This document shows positions 33,637-45,856 of a DNA stretch of 64,000 bases, one piece after another. The notes under the pieces are model-generated. The model had not been told where the DNA came from. It saw only the letters and a list, made by a program, of their open reading frames with translations, and ran no database searches. Both the position numbers and the translations under genes were made by a program. Numbering within the stretch: position 1 is the stretch's first letter; every line of letters begins with the position of its first letter. The DNA lies in assembly GCA_037952775.1 (NCBI GenBank), contig JBANAY010000003.1:186001-250000 (forward strand), in the 5' to 3' direction. The stretch is from Clonostachys chloroleuca. Taxonomy: Eukaryota > Ascomycota > Sordariomycetes > Hypocreales > Bionectriaceae.

Positions 33637-35369
33637 ATGCCTCAAATACCCGAAACGACACTAGCTATGCAGGAGCTGGCACAACAACACTCCCTGTCTG
33701 CTCGAGGCGCTCAGGGGCTATTTGATCGAGACATTTGGGGGCCTCGCGAAAAGTCGATGGGAAATCCATGGTCCCAAACGAACCCTGAAGGGACGTAAGT
33801 GGGCATCTGTTCATGTTACTCCATGCCCCCCTGACTGAAAATGCTAGAATCATCCTCCGCTTAGCCGAGAATAGCCTCATGCATGATGAGGTTTCAGAAT
33901 TTATCAAACAACAGGTTAGGTGGAATCTCTACAGCCTCAAGATGTCTCACCCTAACATGCACAGATGTCTGTTCTCCCCGTTAATCACTTAACCTACAGC
34001 ACTGGCCCCAGGGGGTCCCGTCGTCTTCGTTCTACGCTGGCAGAGTTCTTCAAGGAGGAATTCGGGGCTCGCGAACCTATGGGGGTTGACAATATTTCCA
34101 TCACGCCGGGCTTGGCCAGCGCAATAGACTCGTTGAGTTGGGCCATATGTGACGAAGGGGACGCAATCCTCATTCCACAACCGCTTTATAACGGTTTCAA
34201 CTTCGACCTGTTGAATCGTAGCGGTGTCCGGATCGTCGGAGTACCATATAGTGGAATTGAGGGGTTTTCAGGACTTGACGACCTCTTCAACGCCGAGGTA
34301 AACAAGCTAGCTATCGAAGCAGCACTAGAGAAAGCATCTCGAGATGGGGTCCGAGTCAAAGCCCTCCTAATCTCCCAGTAAGCCGAATTTGCCTCAGTAG
34401 AAAGCGGTGATACTAACCTTTCACAGCCCTCACAACCCTTTAGGGCGATGCTATGTTGGTTTCTTTTGATACTCACTGTTCTACCAGAGCTAACCCCGGC
34501 CGCAGCCAGTCGAGACTTTGATTGCATTCGCCTCAATCTGTAGCCAACATGGACTACATTTCATCTCTGACGAAATTTATGGAAAGTCAATCTTTCAAAA
34601 CTCGGCAATTCCGGACGCCACCCCCTTTGTGTCTACGCTATCACTCGACCTTCAAGGTATCATTGACCAAAACCGGCATCATGTACTATATGGTGCAAGT
34701 AAGGATTTCTGCGCCAATGGACTCCGTCTAGGAGTTGTGTGTACCCGAAATAAAGGAATTATAGGAGCCATATCCAGCATCAGGTGCGTATGGCCCAATA
34801 CATCAATCAAGGTTGGCGTATCTGACGAGACTTGGGATTAGCATGTTCTCTTGGTCTCCACATCTCATTCAGGACATGTGGGCGGCTATGCTTGAAAACC
34901 GCACATGGCTCAAAGGCTTCCTAGAGACCAAATTAACGCTCATGAAGGAGAATTATCAAATCGCAACTTCATTTTGCCATGACCACGGCATCCCATTTTA
35001 CGAAGCGTAAGTAAAACAAAAAACCTCATTATTCATGAGCTAACAAACGAAAGCAACGCGGGCCTGTTCTTATGGCTAGATCTCCGGCATCTGCTTCTAC
35101 CACATGCAACATCTAAGGAGGATGGGGGTAATGTGTTAGCCACAAAGTCCCCTAACGCAAGGGTGCTTCAAGAGCGCGAGAATGAAATAATAGATCTGTG
35201 CCTCAAAAATGGCGTGATGATAGCCCCAGGTCATGTTTACATGCCAGAGGAGTATGGCTGGTTTCGAATGACTTTTACGGTAAAAAAAGATGCATTGCGA
35301 GAAGGTTTAGCTAGATTATCGAGGTCTCTGCAAGAAGCTGGTGTCCAGACGGATAGTCCCCGCAGCTAG
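33637..35369 (+). CDS. ACC-synthase-like class I/II PLP aminotransferase
   Basis: Seven exons: 33637-33794, 33848-33914, 33965-34377, 34427-34454, 34506-34783, 34842-35006 and 35054-35369. All joins keep frame; 474 residues. Fold type I features: NPEGT and IILRLAENSLMHDE, TYSTGPRGSRRLR, SHPHNPLGRCY, SDEIYG (Asp244/Tyr247, pyridine N and O3' contacts), YGASKDFCANGLRLG with Schiff-base Lys288, and GWFRMTF near the end (carboxylate-binding Arg). The order matches fungal 1-aminocyclopropane-1-carboxylate-synthase-like enzymes, many of which act in secondary metabolism and not in ethylene formation. The reaction is therefore open (transamination or gamma-elimination). It is convergent with the MFS gene at 36056. 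Confidence 0.85.
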
Positions 35370-36055
35370 TAGAACTTGACTCATGGTATATGGACAAAGA
35401 AGAGACGGCCTTAGCATTGAGCCTTCGTTGAAAATACTCATCTATAACAGCTTCTTTAACACAATGCATTGATGAAAGCCATCTAGTGGCATGCCAAGTA
35501 AGTCGAACTTGATTTCATCGTTCATCATTCAGAGAATATCGCTTTCCATTCCTCACATTTTCTGGGTCTAGCCTAGCAATATCACTATTCTCAAGTAAGC
35601 TTACCTATAGCAAAAGTTTCTTGGACATGGCAGGAGATGTATCATTATGATGTTGCTAGATCCTATCGGCCCACTGATGACCTATCATTTCCTAAGTAAT
35701 ACATTTTTGAGCATCTAACCTCAAAGACACGTTTTTTTGAGCTTTCTATTCATTGTGTTGAGATGTCGGGCTCTGGCATCTTCCATTGTTGTTTAACTTT
35801 ATACTCAACCTCTTTCACGCACGTAATCTTAAAGACAGTATTGTAGCTGATGATAGTCACAACTTTTCTATGCCAGTAGTTTGAATCATGCGGTCCTATG
35901 AAAAATTAAAATTGATCATCACACGATTTCTCTTAGTTCCCAGATTCTACACCTGACTGCTTTAGTTACACTACCCACGAGCAACATCCTAACCTTCTGG
36001 TTATAGGTAGCTGAATCATATTTTATCAGATCAGTGTTAGCAGGTGGCGTAAGAC
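35370..36055. other. intergenic with short dispersed repeat
   Basis: No gene. Positions 35747-35790 repeat a motif seen at 1608-1652. Confidence 0.45.
35747..35790 (+). repeat. short dispersed repeat (second copy at 1608-1652)
   Basis: Both places share TATTCATTGTGTTGAGATGT followed by CG, a G-TCTGGCA-like segment and TCCATTG. The copy at 1608 overlaps the stop codon of the decayed regulator, so this may be a stray 3'-end fragment of a related gene or element. Confidence 0.55.
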
Positions 36056-37258
36056 TCAACAGAGAATATTGCCGAATGACGAGAGTTGTATCGCTCCACC
36101 GCAAAGGAGAGTTACAACTCCCATCACGCTGGAGGCTGTCGTGAGATATTCTTTACTGGAGGTAGAGGAAGCGCAGACTAGGGCACTAGCCATTCCTGCT
36201 ACTCCCCAGGCTACTAAAACCGAGCCGTAGCTACGCGCGAAGGCGGCGGATTGTGAGTGATGACGTTTGATGAGGCCAGGCAATATCCCGAAACCCATAC
36301 CGTGTGCGAAGAGTATAAAAACGAGAGTGATCGTAGCTTGCAGGCCGCTCGGGTACTGTGCCAGCCTCAGAAACATGGCTCCACGGAGGGTGAATAGCAC
36401 AAAGAAGCTGGCTCGTGCACCGAGCCACGCCTGAAATGACTGTGCAAGCAGGCCACCGAGTGCAAGAGCAACCATGACAAGGGGCAAAACCAGTGCGGTA
36501 TACTGATGATCGGGCTCGCTGTATAGGTTTTCCAGTGGTAGTATCCCGGCAAATGCCGTCATGCCCGGCAGAGCATTGAAGAAAAGCAGTGTTTGGATCG
36601 CTCTTCTTGGGCTAGCCACCTTTTGTTCCGAGTCCGGTGATCCCGTGAATTGAGTGAGGTCGTTGGGCAACGCAATCATTGTGCAAAGGGCAACTGAAAT
36701 GGAGATATAGCCTGATAGACGAACAAGGTGCCCGAGACTTTGCTGGTCTATCGAACTGAAAGAGAAGTACGAGTATGAACTTATGCACGCTCCCGCACCA
36801 GTAGAAAACCCCAAGGGGCCAATAGCACTTCTTGCCAGCGGTCGGTGTGGAAATCCCTGTCCGACCAGGACGATGACTGATAGATAGGTGTAGCCCACTC
36901 CGATTCCTCCAAACGCAACGGCGACCAATATGCCTACGAAGCTCGACATGGCTAGTGCATGTCCAGTGACTATCAGTGCCAGACCCCAAATTGCGGTTCC
37001 GCTGGCAGCTGTAGCACGAGCACCCAAGGTCGATAGTAGAGACGCGCATGTGCCTAACCCGAAGGAGAGCCCGAAGCAAGCTGAAGCGAAGGGTGCAAAT
37101 GATGACTGCTGAGGCACACCTAGGAGCCTAGGAATTTCCGATTGTACAGTGCTGAGGGCGTACGCACCGCCGACACAAAACATGTTTGCGTAGGCTGCTA
37201 GTGCCAGGGTCGATGGACGAGCCACTGGATGATATGAAGAGCGTGATACTTCTGTCAT
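36056..37258 (-). CDS. MFS transporter (monocarboxylate/oxalate-formate type)
   Basis: Intact single-exon ORF of 400 residues with about 12 hydrophobic segments and short loops. YANMFCVGGAYALSTVQSEIPRLLG at helix 1, ACFGLSFGLGTCASLL, a glycine-rich AFGGIGVGYTYLSVIVLVGQGFPHRPLARSAIGPLGFSTGAG stretch and a second half with FAHGMGFGILPGLIKR resemble the OFA/monocarboxylate porter branch. The probable role is organic-acid transport; the substrate is not known. Convergent with the ACC-synthase-like gene, 686 bp away. The spacer to the next sugar permease (37259-38178) is a divergent promoter. Confidence 0.75.
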   Translation of the reverse strand: MTEVSRSSYHPVARPSTLALAAYANMFCVGGAYALSTVQSEIPRLLGVPQQSSFAPFASACFGLSFGLGTCASLLSTLGARATAASGTAIWGLALIVTGHALAMSSFVGILVAVAFGGIGVGYTYLSVIVLVGQGFPHRPLARSAIGPLGFSTGAGACISSYSYFSFSSIDQQSLGHLVRLSGYISISVALCTMIALPNDLTQFTGSPDSEQKVASPRRAIQTLLFFNALPGMTAFAGILPLENLYSEPDHQYTALVLPLVMVALALGGLLAQSFQAWLGARASFFVLFTLRGAMFLRLAQYPSGLQATITLVFILFAHGMGFGILPGLIKRHHSQSAAFARSYGSVLVAWGVAGMASALVCASSTSSKEYLTTASSVMGVVTLLCGGAIQLSSFGNILC

Positions 37259-38178
37259 CGTGTTGGTGTCGATGAATGCAATCGCGATTGGGCAACTTTT
37301 TTGCTGCTAGTTCTTAAGGGAGACGCTGTTCGTAATGAACGGCATATGATCTGGGGCAACAATATTCTGCTTAGTTTTCGAAGCTGGATGGAATCGAATA
37401 CCTCCCTGTTTGAGTCGAGCTCACACGTTGAGCCCTGTTAGCAGCCTTTATCTAGTTCTTCGTGACAATAACGGAAACGAAAGGGGTAGTGCTCACATTG
37501 GAGGCTACCCATCCCCACTCGGTCAATCCATCACAGTGAACTATGTTACTGGGGCGCCTTGCCGCTTGGCGGGAGTCATTCCGCCTCGAAGTCGATACGA
37601 AGTACGCTCCATTGATAGGCACACTGATTAGTGTCGAGTAATCTCTAGAGCTGTTCTGAGTTGTGTATCTGATCAGAATGAGGAGGCGTGGACAGTGCTC
37701 CGCAACAACCGCCCACGCCGGCGGTAATATTTAAACCTGCCGCTGTTATCTTATTATCACCTTAAGTGGGGGAAAGAGACCAGGAAAGTCTTAGCATTTG
37801 CGCGAACGTTATGCTGAAGAACCTTCGGGGCCATCCTTCTATGTCTAGCGTCATTGTCGTCGTGACTGCGGCGGGAAAGGCGGAAGCACTTCCCGCTCAC
37901 GGAAAGTTGCGAGTCATTTCCAAGGCCCAAGGTGATGCAATATTGGCACTACCGTCCCCGGTCTCTTATCTCCTACCCCGCCCCAGCCCCAGGCTCCCTT
38001 GATTCCCGGGAAATATCTTTGTGGAGAGAAGGTCACCTCCTTCGATGACTGAGGGCCCAGTGGGTGTACGGCATCTTGCTTAAATTCAAGGCGTTTGCCT
38101 CGATGGTAAAACAACATGTTATCTACAGTCCTGGATTCTTCTGCCGCTATTCGCATCAAAGTCCAATAGTCAACTAAC
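37259..38178. promoter_or_regulatory. divergent promoter with ACCGCC-N6-GGCGGT palindrome
   Basis: About 920 bp separate the starts of two MFS genes. A palindrome with 6-bp arms lies at 37708-37725. No gene is supported here. Confidence 0.35.
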
Positions 38179-39800
38179 ATGTCGCCTCTCACTCGCCTCC
38201 CAGGCTCCCTCGCCAGCTTGAAGCTGAACTGGACCACAGCCCTCGTCGTGTCTGTCTGCGTTGTGGACTCTGTGACAATTGCGTACGATGGGTCTCTGAT
38301 GGGCTCCCTCAATGTGATGGAAACCTATCACAACTACTTCCAACTTACGACTACGACGACGGCCATTAACACCTGTGCAACATTTCTGGGTGCTATCCTG
38401 GTTGGGCCGTTTACCGGCATTTTGATTGATAGGAAGGGTAGAAAGAGTGGCTTATGGGCAGCCGTCGCCATAAACATTCTCGGGGCCGTCCTGGCCGGCT
38501 CCGCGATCAACGTCGCCATGTTCATAGCCGCGCGGATTGTAATCGGTGTCGGTGTAGGTTTGGGGCAGACAGCCGCAAGTACATACGTTGCTGAGACGAC
38601 GGCTCCGAGAATCAGATCCTTTGCTCTTGGCCTCTACTTTTCCTGCTGGGCGGTTGGCGCATTGCTTGCTGCGGGAGTATCGTACGGGGTAGGTGATGTT
38701 GCTGGCAGTAACCATTACTTCTGGTGTCTCGAAGCATCAATGATCCTTCCAGGGATAGCTAACATTCAATAGTGTTCAACGCTCGAACCATCGAACGCAT
38801 CCTGGCGAATCCCATCATATCTACAGGGAGCCATGCCGCTTCTCATAGTTCCACTCCTGTACTATATCCCCGAATCTCCTCGATGGTTAGCGTTCCGCGA
38901 TCGCCGGGAAGAAGCGTTGGAGATCATTTCGAAAATCAACGGAAAGCCCGAGGATAATGAAGATGTACAACTGCAGTTCCAGGAGATTGTTACATCGCTC
39001 AATCACGAAAAGGCCCAGCCCATGAGTCTCAAAGCCATTGTACGCAAGCCAAACAGAAGGCGCTTGCTTCTCGCGCTATCTATCGCACCCCTTGCCATGC
39101 TCACAGGGTCAAACGTTATAACGTGAGTCAAACCTCGAGCCTTGGCCAAATTTGATGCTTACTTGCCGTCAACAGGTACTACTTCGGAAGTATGTTGACA
39201 CAAGCCGGCATTGGAAACCCTACCACGCAGCTTCAAATCAACGTAGTTCTTTCTTCGTGGCAACTCGTGGTGGCCATCTCCGGCTCCAGTCTCGCAGAAA
39301 AGCTTGGCCGTCGCTTCTTGGCCCTCTTCAGCCTCGGGACATGTTCTGCATTCTTCTACATCCTCGCAGGATTGACGGCCAGGTATGGAACTGCCGGAGA
39401 CAAAGCAGGCACGTATGGCACAGTGGCTTGCATTTTCCTTTTCCTTGGAGCATACGCGTTCGGTATTACCCCTCTCACGGCCATGTATGCCCCAGAGGTC
39501 CTGTCGTACAACATGCGCGCCAACGGGATCGCGATGCAGGGCATTCTCATCAAGTCATGTGGAGTCTTAGTCACGCTCGCCTTTCCATACATGCTCGAAA
39601 GCATCGGCTGGAAGTCGTATGTTATCAACGCTTCGTGGAACATTCTTCTATGGCTGTACATTTGGTTTCAGTGGGTGGAAACGAAGGGACTCACACTTGA
39701 AGAGGTAGACAGAATTTTTGATGGCGAAGTGCTTGTTGGAGCGCCTGTGGAATCTGCTGAGACAGGGGAGGTGGTTGTGTCAGAGGTCAAGGAGACATGA
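38179..39800 (+). CDS. MFS sugar transporter (lactose/cellodextrin permease type)
   Basis: Three exons: 38179-38688, 38773-39122 and 39176-39800, with introns of 84 and 53 nt; 494 residues. Sugar-porter motifs: YDGSLMGSLNVMETYHNYF in helix 1, GILIDRKGRKSG, ARIVIGVGVGLGQTAASTYVAETT, ASWRIPSYLQGAMPLLIVPLLYYIPESPRWLAF, and a C-terminal WVETKGLTLEEVDRIFDG. The pattern is that of fungal lactose/cellodextrin permeases. It precedes a GH3 beta-glucosidase by 760 bp in the same direction, so it probably takes up beta-glucosides such as cellobiose. The first intron acceptor (aatag) is the least certain splice site. Confidence 0.85.
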
Positions 39801-40035
39801 CGGGAAACATCACGGGCGGCTAACAAATCTCGTCCGTTACAGGACGTAGTTTCTCTGTGCTGCTTAGATGCTTAGTTCCTGTTTGATCATCGATAATTGA
39901 AAGCTGGTGCCCAGCATTGGAAGCCTCCTTTTGAAGGGGTGCCAAATCTTCATTTTCCAGTCGCAAATCATTATGCATATAATCTAAGTGGTGCTATGAG
40001 GACAAAGCTCTGATAGCCCGACTACCTAGACCGAG

Positions 40036-40539
40036 ATGCAAGAAGGTGAAACGGACTTACGCGAGATTGAACTGATCCTTCTTCGCCCACGCAAACCGCA
40101 AACCTGGTTAGTCGAGATGTTTGTAGGGCTCTCCATGATAGTGCTATCGTCACCTGTTTACTCCACGTACATTGGTCTACGGAACTACTACGACAAGGTA
40201 ATATGCACAGCTCGCGCTATCTCTGATGCACATTACTTTACGTCCGTCATGTCTTCAATGCCCACCTTAGATTAGGTTCGCCATCCCCTGTTGTTGGCGG
40301 TTCGGGCGGAGTGTTTGCCGCTGGCGGGAATTACACGAGTCACTGCCGCCTTGCAGAGATCCATCCAGTCCATTCCGGAAACCGGAAATGATATGTCTAT
40401 CTCCTTGGGTAGGCGGCGTGGAGAGCCTCGGGACCTGTTGCACCCGGGAATCCCAGATATGCTTAAGAAGCCTCCGCAGGCCATCATTCGACCTGCAGGC
40501 CAGTCTGTGATAAGGCAGCTCTCCATTTTGGAACAGTAA
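40036..40539 (+). CDS. small hypothetical ORF with possible intron
   Basis: Two short ORFs (40036-40197 and 40276-40539) can be joined in frame through a plausible intron (gtaata...attag, 78 nt), giving about 141 residues. The first half has one hydrophobic segment (MFVGLSMIVLSSPVY). I recognise no domain. It lies just before the GH3 start and may be spurious. Confidence 0.2.
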
Positions 40540-40560
40540 TTCTTTGAACTCTCTTTGACC

Positions 40561-43202
40561 ATGGCACCCCACGCGACAGACGAGACCGGTTCGGGTCATC
40601 TTGTTGACAATTCCACAAGTCACAAGCAGTCTGCCATTGCCCAATTGATCGATGCCCTTTCTCTAGACGAGAAATGCAATCTGCTCTCGGGGGCGAATAT
40701 GTGGGAAACACACGCCATTCCACGCCTCGGAATCCAATCCCTCAAGACGACGGACGGGCCCGCTGGGGTGAGGGGCTCAAGGTGGACGGATGGGACGCAC
40801 ACAACGCAGATCCCCTGTGGTATCTCCCTCGGTGCAACGTTCAATCCCGAGGTTGTCCGTCGTGTTGGGAAGATCCTGGGTTCAGAGACCAAGAGAAAGA
40901 GAGCGCATGTGCTTCTAGCGCCCACCATGAATATATCTAGATCTCCATTTGGCGGCCGCAATTTCGAGAACTTTGGGGAAGACCCCTTTCTGACTGGTAC
41001 CTTGGCGAGCGCGTACATTGACGGTGTCCAAAGCGAAGGTGTGGGCGCTTGTATGAAACACTATGTTGCCAACGACCAAGAAACAAGGAGATTCAATATG
41101 GATGAGAAGATCGACGAGCGCACTCTTCGGGAAATTTACTTGAAGCCCTTTCACATGGCACTGTCTGTGAATCCCTGGACAGCGATGACCGCATACCCCA
41201 AGGTCAACGGGGAGCACGTAGACATGAGTCAACATCTAGTGAAGAACATCCTTCGTGAGGAATGGGGTTACAACAACCTAGCGATGAGCGACTGGGGAGG
41301 TCTCAACGACACGGTTAAGAGCATCTTGGCCACCACAGACCTGGAGATGCCCGGACCACCAATGAGATACGGACGAGCTCTAAAGGACGCAGTTCTCAAT
41401 GGCGACGTATCTGAGAAATGTCACGTCAATCCCTCGTTGGAGCGCCTGCTGAAGCTTCTGGCCAAGGCAGGGAGACTGCAGAGTCCTGGAGCTGCCGTGG
41501 CCGGGGAGGCTTCAAGCGAAGCTACCAAATGTGAAGAAGGCGAGGAGGAGTTCGACGATCCAAAGACCCGCCAAACAGTCAGGGAAGCCGCGGGAGAGGG
41601 CATCGTTCTTCTCAAAAACGACTCCGGCGCACTTCCCCTAGCACCAGCCAGGCTGAAGAGACTTGCCATCATTGGGCCGAACGCAAAGTATCCGACCACT
41701 GGGGGGACGGGGAGTGCCATCGTGAATCCATACTATGTCACCAACCCTTACCAGTCTATCGCAGATGCTTGTAAAAGCATGAACCCCGGCCTGGAAGTGC
41801 TCTACGAGCGAGGCATCCTCACTCATTTGCAACCCCCCTATTGGGCGACTGCCTCGTAGCCCCAAACACGAAACAACCAGGGATGCAGGTCGATTTCTTC
41901 GACAGCGATAGATTCGAGGGCCCTGTAGTTGCCACGACTAATTGGCACGATTCTCTCGTGTACTTTATGAGCGACGGGGATGTTCCGATTTCCCTTCGGG
42001 GTACCAAGTACACCTACAAAGCAACGGGCATTCTCCGGCCTAGTGTTACTGGCACATACGACTTCAGCTTCTCGAGTACGGGCAAGGCTAGGCTTTTCAT
42101 CGACGGGGATCTGGTCATCGACAACACAGAGTGGACACATATCAGCGGAAATTTCATGAATTGCGGCAGCGTTGAGCAGTTTGCAAGCCGCGAGCTCGAA
42201 GCTGGCAAGTCATATGTTGTGTCTGTGGACAACTTGGTCGTCCCGCCCCCTACTCCTGCCCACGACAACACTCTCTTCCATAAAATATCTGGCGTCCGCA
42301 TAGGAATGCTCTACCGACATGATACGGACGCCATGTTCAGAGACGCCGTTGCCGCAGCAAGCTCTACTGACGCCGCTGTAGTTGTGGTGGGACACAACAA
42401 CGACACGGAACGTGAGGGCTCAGACCGCACATCGCTTGCCCTCCCCGGGCGTACTGATGAACTGATCCGGGCAGTCTGCGCCGTCAACAAACACGTCGTC
42501 GTCGTCACACAGTCAGCGTGTGCCATTTCCATGCCTTGGGCGGCGGAACCCGCTGCCATCGTTCACGCGTGGTACCAGGGACAAGAGTGCGGCAACGCAA
42601 TAGCCGACGTGATTCTAGGCGCCGTGAACCCGTCCGGGAAGCTACCCGTGTCATTTCCACACCGCATAGAAGACCACGGTTCTCATGAGTGGTTCCCAGG
42701 CGACGCAGCGTCTGACCAAGCACACTACGGCGAAGGCGTGTTAGTGGGATATCGGTGGTTTGATGCCAAGGGACTGGAGCCTCTGTGGCCGTTCGGATTT
42801 GGTTTGAGTTACACATCCTTTGCGATCTCGAACATATCGACTCAAGGCGGTATTGATGCCAGTGGCTCTGGAATTATTTATATTACACTGACGGTCAGGA
42901 ACGTCGGCAGGGTACAAGGAAGCGAAGTCATTCAGGTGTATACTTCCCCCTCGCCTGTTTTGAAGGAGCTCGGTCTACCAGCATCTCCAAAATCCCTGGC
43001 CTCTTTTGTCAAGATCGGCCTTGATGTGGGAGAGTCTAGAGAGGTACAAATTCCAGTGGAAGGAGACTCTTTTGCCTGGTACGATGCCGAAGATACTGGC
43101 ACGGCCAGACGGGAGTGGAGGGTGGATCCTGGCGTGTATAGTTGTTTCATTGGCACGAGCTCCCGTCACATTTTGTCAGAGGTGAGCATCTCAATAGGGT
43201 GA
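40561..43202 (+). CDS. GH3 beta-glucosidase with PA14 domain (single frameshift)
   Basis: The reading frame from ATG 40561 runs to about 41835 and continues one frame over to a TGA at 43200-43202; together about 880 residues. The N-terminal TIM barrel has TTDGPAGVRGS, GACMKHYVANDQE, ITAYPKVNG-like sequence and LAMSDWGGLND, with nucleophile Asp244. After the alpha/beta sandwich start (GEGIVLLKNDSGALPL) comes a PA14 insert (about 41880-42290; GTYDFSFSSTGKARLFIDG), then VVGHNNDTEREGSDR, LVGYRWFD, PFGFGLSYT and a fibronectin-III-like end. No signal peptide, so an intracellular enzyme fits with the upstream permease. The frame is lost in a C6 run near 41832-41837; one more C would restore it. Confidence 0.85.
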
Positions 43203-43208
43203 TCTAGG

Positions 43209-45385
43209 CTATTTGAGCATTCTATACTTTGCCTTGACCGCATATACGATACAGAGCATCGCCTCAATGCTAGATCCATGAGCTGTCCAATTCTCAAAGA
43301 TTAAGATAGTATCGTCCTGTAGCTGTGTTATTCCATCTATCAACCCAGCCAGCTCGGGACAGAGCGAAGCCTCTGTTAAAAGAAGAATGCATGCTAGTGC
43401 ACTTCAGTGGCCGGTGTTAGCATTTATCGCACACCTAGGTAGATGAGACTGTAAACCTACGAGTGGAGGAAGATTTCCAGGGAGGCAGAAGGCTGCCTTA
43501 AGCGCACTATAACAGTCTTGATATACTGCTGACAGTGGGTTAGGCATTCGCTTGCATTGGAGAGTGTCTGCTGTGGGATCGCGTGCCCCAGAGAAGACAA
43601 GTGAAACGCACGCAGTAAGAAGGGTCGGAAGATAATATCTCCCGCAGCGTGGTAGCGCATCTTTAGGACAGCCTGCTCAATCGTCAGGTTCTCGAGAACA
43701 GCAGGCGGTTTGATAGACTCTGGAAGAAGCGTGAACCATTCACGCAGCTGGTGTACGAGCTCATGAGAGATGCGAAAGGAAGGATCGCTGCCTCCGAGAG
43801 ACTCTCTCGACAAGGTCTGCTTCCGAGATTGGTCGTACAGTGCATTGTGGATGCGATTTAGCAGTTTACGAGAAGAGATGTTCGCTAGCCAAGAGAGCAT
43901 GTGAGGATCCGCGGGAGTACCACAATCTGGGAAAGGCATGTCTTCTACAAGTTGCTCCACCCCGCTCCTTGGTAGATGGTGTTCAGCTAGCGTATCACTG
44001 TTGAGATCGTCGGTGAGCTTTCTATGTTGGTCTTCGGTCTGGTCTGCCGTGAAGTGAGCTTACCATTCCAAGATGAACACGGCCCAGCAGAGCCGAGTGA
44101 GTGCAGGCGTTGGGCTTGTCCTGAATCATCATTAGCCGAGTCAGCTAGCTGGCTATTACGTGACGCAGAAACAGACCATAGGAGTATCTGTTGCGTGCTG
44201 GTGGATGCCATGTGCACCAGTCGCCATGTTTGAAGGGGTCGAGACAGGTAGCCAAAGTAAAGCGAGGCGAGGTACATGGCTTGTGGTAGAACGATATCAG
44301 CGTTGGAAAACATAGGCCACTCGTGAACGAGGTGTCTAAGAGCGGGCTCAAAGAAATCAATTCCAGGTGGCGCATCCTCGGAAACATCCCTAAAGCTTGA
44401 AACCTGAGCTATGGCACCGAGTGCCAGAACCACAAACACAAGGCAGACAGAGTGGGTGGTAGCGAGTGTACCTTCGGCGACCACTTTGTCGTATAGTAGC
44501 ATGAACTCGCCGCGATCTAATACTGGATGCTGTGTCCCAACGAGGTTGAAATAGGCCTCGATGAGCTGCCGCGTCTGCCAATGTGAGACATCGGGCAAAC
44601 CCGCCCTACTACTGTGTTTCCCCGCCTCGCCAAGGGACAGCCTTTCAGGCACGTTCCGCTTGGCTTCGACACGAGAGAGGGCAAAGGGAGGATAATCTCC
44701 AACAAGTGATCTGATGGCCTCGGAGCGCAGTAGATCTCCGGTTGTTGTAGAATGCGCGATCGGGATCGTCATGGCGGCACTGGTACTGTCCGGCGACCCT
44801 GGTTGGACCGCCATGTGCGGAGGTAATGCCGCCTGGGGGGAAGGAGAAGGGATAGCGGCGGCGACGTTTATTCTCCCGGCTTCTGGGGATACTCCAGCGA
44901 AAGACAACCCGGCGTTGCTAGCAGCTGGCGAGTAGGCTTGAAGCCACGCAGCATCAGGACTGGCATGATGTTGACTAGCAGCAGTTGTTGCGGTTTCGAT
45001 AGAACCAAAGTTTGCAACGATTCGCTCAAGGTTTTTGAGCCTGTCTAGGATGATAGATGTGTGTTCATCGTTGTGTCCGCCGCTTGGCCTACACGACAAT
45101 TTGTTAAAGTGCACACATTGACGTTGAATCGTGGCACATACTTGGATGGCTGCTCTTGGTAGACGCATCGTGAATCATTAGATTCCTCGCAGAGGCTACA
45201 CACAGGCTGTCGCCCATCACATTTCCGTTTTCTATAGCGGCCAGGCACTTGTCAGGATCGCTCACAATGCAGTTCTTGATACTGGGATTCCAGACGGCGT
45301 GATGCACGTCAGCTAGGATTCTGGCCTACCGTTTGCGACAGTAGTTACAGGCAATGGCAGCACGCCGTTTCGCAGGGGGATCCAT
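43209..45385 (-). CDS. Zn2Cys6 transcription factor (XlnR/MHR type), one frameshift
   Basis: Five exons: 45330-45385, 45142-45231, 44064-45088, 43461-43997 and 43209-43401. The first two encode the zinc cluster (ACNYCRKR, then KRKCDGRQPVCSLC). Exon 3 starts with a coiled-coil-like DRLKNLERI segment and holds the MHR (YFNLVGTQHPVLDRGEFMLLYD). Exons 4-5 have DTLAEHHLPRSGVEQLVEDMPFP and TILIFENWTAHGSSIEAMLCI. Inside exon 3 the frame changes between QRLHSL and CWAVFILEC; a 5-nt excess (GAGCC at 44090-44094, plus strand) explains it exactly and makes the total length divisible by three. The gene converges on the beta-glucosidase with only 6 bp between stop codons and is its likely regulator. Confidence 0.78.
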
Positions 45386-45856
45386 GCGCTTTGCGTTATT
45401 GTAGACCCAGCGGTGGCTTGGGCGGAGGGTAAGTTGAAGCTCAAGTGGACGAGGGAGAACGGCGGGATGTGTTGAGAAAGTGGTCGGTGCAGACTGACGT
45501 CTGGCCTCAGAGTGGATCAGCTTAGCGGCGGAACGGCGGATCCGTTGCCGCTGGATGTAATTTTGCCATGACTCGTAGAATCTTGAGGGGAGGTACACTT
45601 GCGGAGGCGATATAAGCATGGTATGGTGGAGGGTGACGAAGACTTGTGATGTCTATAAGGCTATACGATAAAACCAAATACTACCCAGAAGAACTTCAGT
45701 CATCTTATCAATAATCGAATATTTACTCGATGTACAAAGGACTTATCGCTGAGAAAAGATGATGCATCACGGTACTCATATCAACGTGACATGCCTAGTG
45801 GAAGTCCCTAGGATGACCAAAATACGTAAAAATGGTTTTTTTTTTTTTTTACTTTT
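45386..45856. other. intergenic, T-rich run
   Basis: Spacer with the regulator's promoter on its left and a poly-T run near 45837-45857. No gene supported. Confidence 0.4.
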
